NCBI GenBank assembly: GCA_036426205.1
Contig: CM071567.1
Location: 288,568,141-288,632,140, forward strand
Source: Ascaphus truei
Taxonomy: Eukaryota > Chordata > Amphibia > Anura > Ascaphidae
Direction: 5' to 3'
DNA length: 64,000 nucleotides
Positions 22,077 through 33,600 of the stretch are shown here, piece after piece (positions within the stretch are counted from its first letter, which is position 1; each line of letters opens with the position of its first letter). The position numbers were made by a program, and so were the translations under genes. Under the pieces are notes generated by a model, which was given only the letters and a program-made list of their open reading frames with translations, had not been told where the DNA came from and searched no databases.

Positions 22077-22442
22077 AGATGCAGCGGCCGTTATTCGAAC
22101 ACTTCACTCGTTGTATACCTCAGAATACCCATGTCATGGCACATGATTTCTTCCAACCGTATCGCCTTTAGACGCAAGTGCAGAAAATTGCATTTTAGTG
22201 TTCTGGTTTTTAAACACCTGAAATTGACACAGTAGCACAGTAACACAGTACTGTACATATTACAATTAGTTAATTTCATTGCATTTCATTGCACACAAAG
22301 AAACAGAATTCATGAAAATCAAACAAAGCAACCGCGATAAACAGGTGTGCCTGGGGCGATTCACCGCGTTAATGCCACGTGGAATACAGCAGAGCACACG
22401 AAAATGGATCTGTGATTTGTTAGAATAACGGCCGCTGCATCT
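22077..22442. mobile_element. 366-bp MITE with 23-24 bp terminal inverted repeats
   Basis: agatgcagcggccgttatt at the left is repeated inverted at the right (aataacggccgctgcatct), with 23 of 24 bases matching. The interior is non-coding. Family unknown. Confidence 0.8.
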
Positions 22443-24180
22443 GTCTGGGGGATATTTGGCTTTAGAATTGAACTTCAAAAAAATTGTGCTTTTTGTTGGG
22501 ACATGGTTTTGGTTCTAGAAATGTTATGTGTTTTGATGTGGTTTTTATGCTAAACTTAGTGAGGAGCATCTTGGTGAAGGTGAAGTGCAGGAGCACAGAT
22601 GTACCTATCCAAGATGTAATGGGTGTAGTCCCAAGGTCGGCATTTGGGTATTCCATCCTCCACACCAAGCTCGTTTTTAATTCTTTGAATTACTGTACCA
22701 CACAATAGGACAGTTAGGTGGTCTATGGCATCCTATGTGGTTCTGTTGCATAGAGGGGTAGGAGCTTATGCCCCCTAAAGACAAATGCACTGTCAAAGCA
22801 TCTGCAGTGCAATTATTGTAACGTCTGGGAGAAGCAACATCAGCAACCCTCTGCAACCTCATCTTTCTACAAATATGGGGATCACTCTGTGGTTCACCAA
22901 AAGAGAGAAACCATCACCCCATGAGGTCGTGGTCACCCACATCTTCACTAAGATGGCATTGCAGGCCAAAGTAGGCTCCATGGTTTTCCTCCCCTAAGAA
23001 CCTTAATTGTTTATATTGACCTATTTCCCTATCTGTGGATCCTCTTTCTTCTCCCACCACCCCAGGGAAAATTAAACAGGGGTTGAGATCAAGGCAGAGA
23101 AAGCAGTTAAGTGGGAAAGGGTGTTTTGCCAAACAAAAGACTTTTCTCTTACTTGCAAGCAATTATGTTTGGAAGCACTGTCTGTTTTGTGGAAACACTA
23201 TTAGTAGGGATGAGCTAAAAGAGGATGTGCTATCACAGGTTATGTTAGACCATTTGAGGCTGACACACAATTGCAATTTTTACTGCTATCAGATTTTAAA
23301 TGCTCTCAAGATATTTATCTTGGTCTTTTATTTGTGCCTCAGCTTTAGTTGAAAATGTACAGATGTAACAAGACTTAAAGTTATTGGTACCATGACAAGG
23401 GTCGAGATTCCACCTACAGGAACATTTTGTTGTACGGTCCATGTTTTACAGATTCCTGAGGTTGATAATGTCAACACCTTGTTCATGTAAAAACCACATC
23501 CAGCGAGATAGAATTTAACTATAGAATAATTAAGGAAATGTATGCATTCCATTAAATTGACATATACCAGTACCACGATTGCACACACATTTAGTGGGAT
23601 GCATATACATTCTATAAAGTTTACATAGAGTGTGCATGGAAGGAGATTGTATTATTATAAGCAGATTGTATTATTTTCCAAAGTTTTTGTTACTTCTCTC
23701 TCTATTTTTTTTAAAATCATAATTTATAACTAAGTTTTAGTTGCCTGAAATGTTTTTAGCATTGAAACGGTGTCTGGGAATAAGATATGGATTCTGTTGA
23801 AGTTAGGTTAAAAAAACACTAGCACCATCTATTATTACAACAGGGCTGCACCATGCAAAGAAATTCCTTGGAATTGCACTTGGTTTTGTTCAGTCAAAGA
23901 AACGGTATATCTAGCTTTATCTTTACATCCAAAATAATAGATCCAACATAATATTCATTTTCACACTGGAAGCAATTGATGCAGTCCCAATGAAATTACT
24001 ATGGCCTACTTTTTTCTTACTCTAACTCCCAGTCCGTGTCTCATATTGTTGGGGTACTTTCAGTAGTGAGAACATGGAATGAGTTGACAGATCCTGAGAG
24101 TGTGTAAAATGTAGTAGGTTCTATCTTTTCACAGAAAAAGATGGTGTAAAACAGCGCTAATGGAAAATAAAAGCAAACTT
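22443..24180. other. Unassigned non-coding DNA
   Basis: No coding sequence I can name. A slightly less AT-rich block (22,460-23,330) holds short frames on both strands that look like chance. Confidence 0.35.
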
Positions 24181-24907
24181 AATTAGTGCATATAACAAAC
24201 AACTGGCAGCCAGGTGAAAAATGACCGTACAGTCAGTAGGAGACCATGTAAAAAAAGAGAAACCGGCGCCAAAAAAATAAGAGTCAATGAATTCCAAACC
24301 ATAAAGGTGAAGTCCAATTGGAAGTCCTCAGATGAACAAAGGAATTGTGCTGACAACTCTCCTCCCAGACCGTGCAATTGGAGAAAGAGAAAGAAAAAGA
24401 AAACATATTATGGTGCAGTATGCCAATTACTGTTGACTAATAAAACAATACCAACTAACAACACATAACGCACAAGACTGACAACACACCAACACTCGCA
24501 AGACTAAAAAGTAAGATAAAAAGCTATTTATTAACACAACTAATGTGGGTGACGGAGGTGGGATGTCCAGAGGGGTAAAACTGGAATCCTACTTACAGAA
24601 CCCCGGTTGGGTAAAAGCAGTTTGCACAGAGTGGATGGTGAAGTCCTCCAAAGATGGCGACCGGAGCTCCCTCACAGGCGTTCCCACGTGATGTGGGTGG
24701 GAGATGAATCACTCGAGTTGCAGGGCTATCCGGCGGATATGACGTCACGCCCCTCACTGCTCCTAACGCAACACGATGTGATGCTCCCAATGAGAGTGTC
24801 CTCTCGCATCGCTCTGCTCTGCCCCTACGGCTCCACCGGCTGTAACTCCACACACGATTCCCAAATGTCCTCCGCAACCACAGTAAAAGCTTCTAAAATT
24901 AACAAGA
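24181..24907 (-). mobile_element. Probable PLE 3' terminal region downstream of the module at 24.9 kb
   Basis: Lies 3' (on minus) of the PLE nuclease remnant and hammerhead-like module. The interior 24,590-24,900 is CpG-containing and GC-richer. No frames are recognised. Assignment is by position only. Confidence 0.3.
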
Positions 24908-24955
24908 ACTTCCCGACGCGTTTCGTGCGCATGCGCGCACTTCTTCAAGGGATGT
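24908..24955 (-). ncRNA. Hammerhead-ribozyme-like module 3' of a PLE nuclease
   Basis: On minus: stem I strand ACATCCC, core UUGAAGA plus an extra A, stem II GUGCG/CGCAC (five perfect pairs, 24,925-24,940), GAAACGCGU, C, then GGGAAGU. ACATCCC and GGGAAGU pair at six of seven positions. ACGCGU can form the very short stem III (A-U, C-G) known from minimal PLE hammerheads. It lies about 180 nt beyond the end of the PLE nuclease frame (25,132), the expected place. The core deviates at C3 (U). Confidence 0.6.
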
Positions 24956-25131
24956 GCTCCACCTTGTGGCTTAATGGTATAAATACACTTGGTCATTGAT
25001 GGCAATAAGCTAATTACCTACACAAATAACAAATAAATACCTTAATACTTTAAAACAATAAAATATTAAAAAGTTATTAAAACATAAATACTGGACACTG
25101 AATAGACATTAAATGATCTCATTAGGATATA

Positions 25132-25930
25132 TCACAGAAAGGCTTTGAGTTCAAAATCTATATTTAAACCTCTTGGAGACAGTGTTTTTAATTCATAGAT
25201 CCAGTATGCTTCGCGCATACTAGCCTGTTGTAATCTATTCCCACCTCTCGGGTTGGCCTGGACTGCCTCGACTGCCAGACACCGCAAACCTTTGGGATTT
25301 TTGTCATGACATAAAAGAAAATGATGAGAGACACTATGTGTAACCAGTCCCTTTTTAATATTATAAATGTGCAAAGCAAATATATTATAAAAGTTGAATG
25401 GCAGTTGATTAGTGTCTTAATGGGATAACTTTTAGAAGTCACATTAGATTTAAAATATTTAGCATTTACACTATAGGAACAGGCCACACATTTCGTACAG
25501 GTAAAAAAACCTACTGTACTGCACTCCCTATCTGACCTGTTTTTTGTTGTTTAACAGGGCAGCTCGGGGCTAGTTTGGATTTTAGATTGTTGGCCTTTGA
25601 AAATATAATGTTTTTTTTTTTGGCAGAATCTCTGCCAAGACATCGTCTTTCAACAAAATAGGCCAATATTTATTTATGATTTGTTTGATTTTGGGCGCCA
25701 TCTCATTATATTGAGTAATAAACGTAACTGGCCTATTACAACTTTTGACAGTGTCATCTCTATTATTATTATATTTAAGCAGAGTCTCTCTTTGGATGTT
25801 GTTGACTTGTTCTATGGCTTCGTCTAAGAGACTTTCTGAATATTTCCTCATAATAAATTTTTCCCTCAGGTCACTTGCCTGTGACTTAAAGGTCTCCTCT
25901 TCGGAGCAGTTCCGTTTGAGACGCACATCA
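25132..25930 (-). pseudogene. Penelope-like element, 5'-truncated C-terminal remnant
   Basis: Minus frames: RLKRNCSEEETF, FIMRKYSESLLDEAIEQVNN, FITQYNEMAPKIKQIINKYWPIL (25,926-25,582) correspond to the RT-to-nuclease linker of the PLE at 58.9-59.1 kb. ANPRGGNRL, REAYWIYELKTLSPRGLN and FELKAFL (25,290-25,132) are the end of the GIY-YIG domain. The middle (Cys cluster and GIY) is degraded. The sequence breaks at RLKRNC (25,930), next to a CpG-containing stretch (25,930-26,160), so only the C-terminal half was inserted. Confidence 0.85.
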
Positions 25931-27410
25931 GCGCACCACGTGACGCATCACCGCTCGGGATCACAATTTTCTTGCATCCCCTGGCGGCTGATGTGTCACA
26001 GCGCGTAGTGAGCCGCGCAGCGAGGAGGGACTGGGACCGGCTCAGAAGGATTCCCCTGCTGGTGGGGAATGCTCATGTGGTCACCCGCGCCGCCGGGCAT
26101 AGCGGGTCCCAGCCCTTACCCCTTGGGACACCTTGGCAGCTTTTGATATCTCCAGCAGGTATCACTATTATTTATCACGAGTAGTAGCATTGTTAAGTTT
26201 TCACGTGTGTACCATTGTACATTAGTACTATCACCGTTTAATTTTTGCACTTGTGTAGCACTCACCCAAATTTCAGGTCAAGCGCTGTAAATTTTAGGGG
26301 GTCTTTTCAGTTAGTAAAGATCTTCACACCTGAATTTGTCTGGGCTTAATGTAGAAGGTGCACAACTTTATTTGCAAAGATAAACTACCCTCTAGAATAA
26401 ATATACCAACATAAAAGTACACTTCCTGGTAGTGCTGATAAGTAGATGTTACTCGCAGAGAGTAAATAAAGTCCTCGCTGGACGCATAGGCATTCAGAAT
26501 GTGCCTGACGCACCTGCCATTGCACCTGCCATTGCACAAGGGCCCCTGAAGTGCTGACTACTATTATATACCAGGTATGTAAATAGGGCACTTTAAAGGC
26601 TAAAATGTATTTGATGTTTTCTACCTAGAGCGTTCTTTAAAAAATAGTTATTACTGTCAGCAGATGTAGCTTTTGGTAAACTATATTGCGCATGTATCCT
26701 TTTTGTTAATGGTGCCAGATATTGAACCCTATATAATCTGTAAATTTCATAGTAGCATGTTACTTTTCTGTATAGCAACAGTGCGCATAATGAAGCCAAC
26801 TTTCACATACTGCGCATGCAATGTTTTTGACAATGAGTGATGACATCAACCATTAAGAATAATTTCTACAAATAATTTACAAATGTTATCCAGCATATAT
26901 CTGCTAATATATGTGTCTAAAAAAAACATTGCCTTGCCTTTTCTGTAACCTGCACTAGTGCCGATACTGTGCTATCTCATGGAAATCCCCATTGACCTAA
27001 ATTGTGATTTCTGTTAGCAGATCCTTTGCAATCGCAGCTTACAAAATAAGCCTGTGCACGTTTGTATGTATGTATACACAATCTATGAGCACGACTTCTG
27101 ATAGTGTAAATATAATAAAGCAATAGCAAGTGGTAAATTATGCACGTACAGAACAAATCATTCAATTAGGCAGGGCATGTTTATGGTACATGTTACCACT
27201 CTGGTGTCAATGAACACCCACTCCGTGTTAAACAGCTGTCCACATTGGGTCCTGTTCGGATCAGTGATGGTGCTCCCATTTAAGGCTTTCCAAATCTCTG
27301 CATACAGCACCGGAAAGACATCCACACGGCAACAGTTGTACACCCAGACAGGGAATCCACACACTCGGCGGGACACAGGAACAATCTCATAAAATTATAT
27401 ATATATTTTA
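25931..27410. other. Unassigned; first 230 bases GC-rich, rest AT-rich
   Basis: 25,931-26,160 is GC- and CpG-containing and may be PLE terminal sequence. 27,170-27,395 is less AT-rich and holds a short minus frame with many Cys (VYNCCRVDVFPVLYAEIWK...), which I do not recognise. No firm gene. Confidence 0.3.
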
Positions 27411-28551
27411 ACTGCCATGGGCTGTTTCTTGTGTATTGAGTGCTGAATTATGTTATGCACTGCATTGACAAAGGGTGGACACAGTATCCCTCTCCCCCAC
27501 TTTCTGCATCTAAGGTCTGTTCCTAAAAGCAAATAAAAATGCCCATTGAGAAATACCAGTGGCTAAGGTCCCATCTGATTTTTTAGCCTTTCGTTCAAGT
27601 GAATACAACCCTCCCCGCCCTCCTCTTACATTCAAACTCACATTCACGGACACACATGTGTTCCATAGATATGTTTGTGCATAGACAAAGCATGCCCACA
27701 GTACCTTAAGCCTTTATTTATTTAATTATTCAAGTATAGAAAGTATAGGCAAAGTGAATCAGTGTAATATTTTCAACTTTTTTAATAAATTAATCGAAGT
27801 AGGCACATATAGACATATAAATTATTATATTTTTATACTTGCCTACACTATTTATCCGCTCCACTCCCTACAGTACAGGCTTTAATACTTTTATACTACT
27901 GTATCTGAGTTTAACTGAAAAAAAACCCATTGTAACTACAATGGGCTGTTTCTTGTGTAATATGTACATGTATTGAGTGATGACATTAGTAATGTGGGAT
28001 TTTGCCACAATATTGACACAACTTGCCTGCACTATCTATGGCATTGCCTCTCCACCACTCCCTGCTTCTAAGGTCGGGTCCTGTGAGCAAACTAAAATGC
28101 AATGCATTCAATTTTTCAGCCTTTTGCTCATGTGTAAACAACCCCCACCTTCCACTCACATGCAAATTCAAATTAAAGACATGCATGTGTGTTCCATAAA
28201 AATTCCAAAGCCTTTTATTAACCAACGGTCATATATGAGCAAGATAGATGTTCACAACATATACTGTAGGAGGTCGATACTTGTCAGCTGTTACCAAAGC
28301 TTAAAACAATGCATTATTATAATTTTTACATTTAAAATAGGTATGTGGAAAAATATTAAAACATTTTCATTACTGTTTAATGGAAATAAAAGTTTAAATT
28401 AACAGTTTCACATAAATAAAATAGGCTATAAAATATAGAAAAAAATGAAATTGTAAGTAACAGGAATTCTGCTCAACACTAATTCCTCACTTATTGTCTA
28501 ATTACTGTAATTGCATACATTGTTAAAAAAAAGATTACCATAATTGTTTCT

Positions 28552-28575
28552 ATAATAATAATAGTATTAATGATG

Positions 28576-28624
<49 letters not shown>
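28552..28624 (+). repeat. (AAT)n microsatellite
   Basis: Runs of taa/aat with a few interruptions at the left end and about 16 clean units at the right. Confidence 0.95.
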
Positions 28625-28625
<1 letters not shown>

Positions 28626-28835
28626 CTAACTATTGCTATAGTAATTGCTATTCATAGTAATACACTAACCTATACATGAATCATTTATGTTCTCCTCCCT
28701 CTGAGTGCCTGTACTTACAGTAGGACTAAGCTAGTTGTGTTGTATGCAACAGGATTTATGCTCAACAACGAATGCCTCCCTGATTGCTTAACTAATTGCA
28801 TATTTTGTTAAAAACTAGAACGAGCAACTAACTTA

Positions 28836-29234
28836 CACTGGCGACACACTTTATTCGAGCTCGGCTAGTCCCACGAATTCGGGTATACCCGGGTGTATTG
28901 AGGTTTGTGACTGTTTTCTGCCTGAGTGCATTGAGGTATTTTCAGACAGGGATTGAAGCATTTTATTCCCGCTGGCTGCAATACTGCACAGTATATATAT
29001 ATATATACTGCATTACAATTCATGAATTTATGCCATCTGGTAGACACGCGAAGCATTGCAGCCTATTAAATCCTAATCATTATCATTTAACAGATCAGCC
29101 GCCCGTCAGCCAGGCAGGAACCCAGGCTGGGAAGGCAAACGCAACGGGGCTTGTCAGAGGTGAGGAGCGGCGCATTCCAGGTATCTGCCAGGTACATACT
29201 GGGTATTTGCTCGAATAAAGTGTGTCGGTGCAGT
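28836..29234. mobile_element. About 400-bp MITE with 19-bp terminal inverted repeats
   Basis: cgacacactttattcgagc (28,842-28,860) is repeated inverted as gctcgaataaagtgtgtcg (29,209-29,227). Outer bases cactg and cagt extend the match with a small indel. The interior is non-coding. It interrupts the local duplication described for 27.4-29.3 kb. Confidence 0.75.
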
Positions 29235-29384
29235 ACCTTGTGTTAACCAACGGTAAAATACGGTATGAGCAAGTCATTCACACCCCATCGTAGAACAATA
29301 CTTGTCATCTGCTACCAAAACTTGTATCTGGAAGAGTAGAAAAAATATAGAAGAAAAATTGTTTCGTTCGGTGTGCAGGTTCAT

Positions 29385-29974
29385 TGTTGTGTAGCCGGGT
29401 CAGGGTTATGAGAAGTAGGGTAGTAGGTATATTCGCCGTGGTCGAGGGTAGGAGATGGGAGGATAGTAGAGGTCAATTAGCCGAGGTCAAGGGTAGTAGA
29501 AGGTAGAGTAGTGGATATCCAAGCCAAGGTCGAGGGTAGGAGACTGGAGGATAGTTGGTAAAGGCCTGGGGTCAAGGTTCAGGTGAACTGCAAGGAAAAG
29601 TAATGCACAGCAAAACAAGGTAAGACAAGGTACAGTACAACAGAGTGTTTGCGACCAACTCAACAGCACAAGTAACAAACTGTTATGCTCAGCCAATTAG
29701 CAGAGGCAAAGGCTGAACTTATAAGTGATGCCCAGCCAATAGCTAAACCGCTGCATGGCAGAAGCTGATACACAATCAGAGCCCTGATTCATTTCTGGGT
29801 GGAGTTTGCACAGCAGGCACTGATGAGGCATCAGCTGCAGCAAGGTCTGAATCAAAATCGGGGGCGGAGCCTGCAGCCGATGCTAACATCACTGGGTCAG
29901 AGCCTGCAGCCCATGCTGACATCATAGGGGTGGAGACTGCCCCCGATTCGCAGAGGGAGGTCTGCTGTAGAACA
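29385..29974 (-). repeat. Gypsy LTR (third family), solo or 3' LTR with polypurine tract
   Basis: On minus it starts TGTTCTACAGCAG at 29,974, immediately after a purine tract (plus accaccccccatcc, 29,978-29,992). The minus TATA-like TTATAAG (29,724) stands 30 nt from GGCTGAGCAT (29,694-29,685), the same promoter/self-primer arrangement as in elements 1 and 2. The distal end is uncertain. No internal coding sequence remains to the right. Confidence 0.65.
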
Positions 29975-30402
29975 TCAACCACCCCCCATCCAAGTAAGGC
30001 CCCACATGCTGCATCAGGGATACTGCCCTACCTCACTAGGGGACAGATTGTACAGTGGAAACTCTGGAGGCCACATTACAGGCCTCCCTGCTCCTACTAA
30101 GCTTCTCAGATTTCTTACCAATCATCACACACTACTTCCAAACACATAGGGCCTCATGCAGTAAGCGTCGATTAAGTGAAATCGGCAAGCTTACCGATTA
30201 GTCATGTTAATGGCGATTTTTCCTCTCCGTATGCAGTAAGTGCCGAATACATTCAAAATCAACCCGAAAACAAATCCGCCCACTCTCACGATGATTAGCC
30301 GATCACACACAGGTGTATCGGCGTGCGTGGCGGGGTGCTGATAGGTTGCCCAATCACAAATCTTGCTGAATCAGGCGAAACAAGCATGTATTGGATTGCG
30401 CG

Positions 30403-30414
30403 CCATATTTAAAG
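30403..30414 (+). promoter_or_regulatory. TATA-like box upstream of the Myb-like gene
   Basis: catatttaaagg lies about 235 bp before the predicted ATG. Position and sequence suit a core promoter, but no start site is shown by the sequence itself. Confidence 0.4.
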
Positions 30415-30639
30415 GCAACGTGTACTGCTAATCATTCTCTGTGTTGTTGGGAGTGAGAGAGAGAGAGATGCACAGAGCTGGCTGATTGAACATTTGCATA
30501 TTGACGGAGAGACTTGTTGTGTATTGGGTGAGCTTTGTCCATTGTTGTTTTGTTTACATCTTTGTCTTGTTTTATATGTGGAAGTGTTTCGTGTGATTGG
30601 CTGTACATTTCTTGTCTGTTTTTTGTGAGTGCTGGAAGT

Positions 30640-33600
30640 ATGCCCGCAAAGCGTGGGAAGAGTGATGCTGGTGGGAGTGGGAGTGCTACTCGTGCGAGTA
30701 CGCGTCGGAGTGAACGTACTGTTCAGGGGAGTGATGTTGCTGGTGCACCGAGTGGTGTTGCTGGGAGTGGGAGTGCTGTTGCTGGGAGTGGGAGTGTTGT
30801 TGCTGGGAGTGCTGTTGCTGGGAGTGGGAGTGCTGTTGCTGTGAGTGGGAGTGCTGTTGCTGTGAGTGGGAGTGTTGTTGCTGGGAGTGGGAGTGCTGTT
30901 GCTGGGAGTGGGAGTGCTGGTGCTAGGAGTAGGAGTGCTGGTGCTAGGAGTGGGAGTGCTGGTGCTGTGAGTGCTGCTGGTGGCGCAGTTGCTGATGGGG
31001 TGGATGGTGGTGGCGTGCTTGCTGGTGGGCAGCTTTTGGAGTCTCTTCCATTGGAAGAAGAAGAGTCCAGTCAGCACCAGCCAAGCTCTGACCCTAAACC
31101 TGCTCGGAAGAAACGTGTGGAGAAGCCACGTAATCCTCGCTTCAATGACCAGGAAAATACAGCTCTTGTCACTGGCATTCTGGAGCACTATGACAGTATA
31201 TATGGACATTTACTAGGTAAGTGTACCTTTACATTTATTATTCAAATACATGTAATCCTAGGTCATCTGAGTTTTGTTCATATGCAAATATGGGTTCAGA
31301 ATATCTTTCTATGTTAATTAGTCTGGAAACACAGCTTTTTATCATGCCTTACAAGGACAACTAAACACAGGCGGTCAATTTGCCATAACTGCATACAATA
31401 TGAATGCAACCTTGCTTACATGTATAGGTTTAGTAGTGAATGCTCATGTGCTTCACATATTACACCTAAAACAGCATGTTTGCTATCTCTTGGAACAGCT
31501 AGCAGTGTAGGAAACTGGTGCTTCTATTATTATTAATTTACCTCATATATTTTATATGTTTTCAAGGGCGGACAAGTTCAGCAAGCAGAAAAGAAATGTG
31601 GGACACAATAGTCATTGGTGTCAATGCGTGTGGGAATCATGTGAGGGACAAGCGGAATTGTCACAAGAGATTTGATGATATTAGGTCCAAATTGAAAAAG
31701 AAAATACAACACCAACGCGTGCATGCTACTGGCACTGGAGGTGGGCCGACACCACAACGTCTCATATTAAGTCCATTGGAGGAGCTGCTTCGGGCAAAAT
31801 TACTTCCCATCGTCGTGGAAGGTTTACCTGGTGACCGTGATATAGGAATTTATCCCTCACAATTTCCACCAGGTGAGAAATATTAATGTACTAGGCGTGT
31901 CGTTGCTTACAGTTATTTTGCATATTTACACTGCTTTTTATACTGTCTTCACAATATAAGCATACCTGCATCTATATATGTATATGTCTGATTCTGTATA
32001 TATATATATCTCAAAATAGACATATATGTTGTAGTCCTACTAAAAGCAGTAACTAATATAGCACGTGCCATTGTGTGCTCATTTACATGTGAATTCCCAA
32101 AATGCATTGCTGCAGTGGAAGCAATTGATGGTGGGCGAAGATGGGGAACAACAGGGTAGTACACATGTGTAACACATGTTAATGAGAAATTATTACTAGC
32201 TACAGGTACAGAACATAAATATGTATAATATTATTGTGTATTTTATTTATTTTACTCCGACAAACATGACATTACTGCCTATTTTAAGCATGCATCAAAT
32301 ATATTGCATGCAACGGCCTACAAACATCACTTGCACTAACACATCTATAGTTGTTTATGAAAAGGTCCATTTTTGCTTTAAGTCATATACAGACAGCATA
32401 ATGAGGCACACGTATCATATGTTATGTCATTGTTTTCATAACTTAAAAACTGCACACGACTATTTAGCTCATCTACCATTGTGTTAAAGCAGCTGCAATT
32501 AATATCTCATCACAGCATACACTTCAACAGAGGGGGTGGGGTTCAGCACACACACTAATTACAGCCTCATTTTAGGGTCAACTTAGTTCACACCATTTTC
32601 ACCTGTTTCAAGTAATTGAAAGGTGTGGCTGATTAGGCTTTTTGGGGAAGTGAATACCGTTCTTACAACCTGACTAGCACAACTGAAGTTAATCACACTC
32701 ATTTGAAAGCTTCACTTTAGCTACTAAATGCCCCAACAACTCATTACTTATCAAAGCGTACGTCACACATTAGTTCACTCATATCTATAGTTGAACTACT
32801 ATCAACAACACATTATCACACACTGCATGTGTTGTCTTGTTTAGTCACAGCCACATTCATGTGTGCCACATCTTATATTAATGTACCACACATATCCTCT
32901 ACCAAAAACAACACTTTTTGCAATATGACCACCTTCATGATAACCATTGTGAATGGTCATCTCATGATAGTTATGTACATTATGATACTGATATCACTAC
33001 ACAACATATGATTTTTATGTACAAATTTTATCTATTTATCCTCACGCATTACTGCAGGAACATAGTATGTTTTATGTTAGGGAACTCAAAAGTTCTAAGT
33101 ACACAGGCATGTACATTGTTATTACAACTATTTATGTTCACTTTCACACACACATTTTGGGTTAAGGAAATGATGCTGTTAGGTACTCATAAATACAGAA
33201 CATACAATAACTGTTTGTTCAATATTTACACATGTAAATGTAAAACTTATGTTATTGTGATATATAGTTGCCCCTGAAGGACATGTGTCACCTGAGACTG
33301 AACAAGTGTCTTCACCTGGGTCAGCCAGCTCAACACACCTAGAAGGTGAGTGTATCAGTTGGTGGCCATATAATATGTGCTCTTCTATATGTTATGTTGT
33401 CATGTTCATTATTTGTTTTGCACATCTTCTTTAAATAGGATTACTTAGTGTCAGTGAAAATGAAGTGTAAGGCAACATGTATTGTGTTAGTGATGTTAAC
33501 TATCATGTAGGAGTTGTGAGTTTACAGCAAGTTTTCATTCACTCATATTTCATACTGAGTCCAAACATTATTCTTAAGTCAAGGTAGTTTTTAATGTGAG

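Larger units (their letters stand above)
27416..29340 (+). repeat. Diverged local duplication, about 0.5 kb units
   Basis: Shared blocks recur in order: gggctgtttcttgtgta at 27,419 and 27,942; the cactccctgcttctaaggtc type at 27,500 and 28,060; cagcctttygytcawgtg at 27,586 and 28,117; acatgtgttccata at 27,654 and 28,186; attaaccaacggt...gagcaag at 28,217 and 29,243; acaggaatt..gctcaacac at 28,460 and 28,750. The copies are well diverged and interrupted by an (AAT)n tract and a MITE. Confidence 0.65.

Noticed and set aside
27158..27376. Cys-containing 72-codon minus frame
   Set aside because: Short, no splice context and no recognised family; not called as an exon.
30409..31209. 266-codon minus-strand open frame rich in Thr, Pro and Ser
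   Set aside because: It is the reverse strand of the G/S/A/V coding minisatellite in exon 1 of the Myb-like gene. It has no homology-like features and the plus frame is supported by splice sites.
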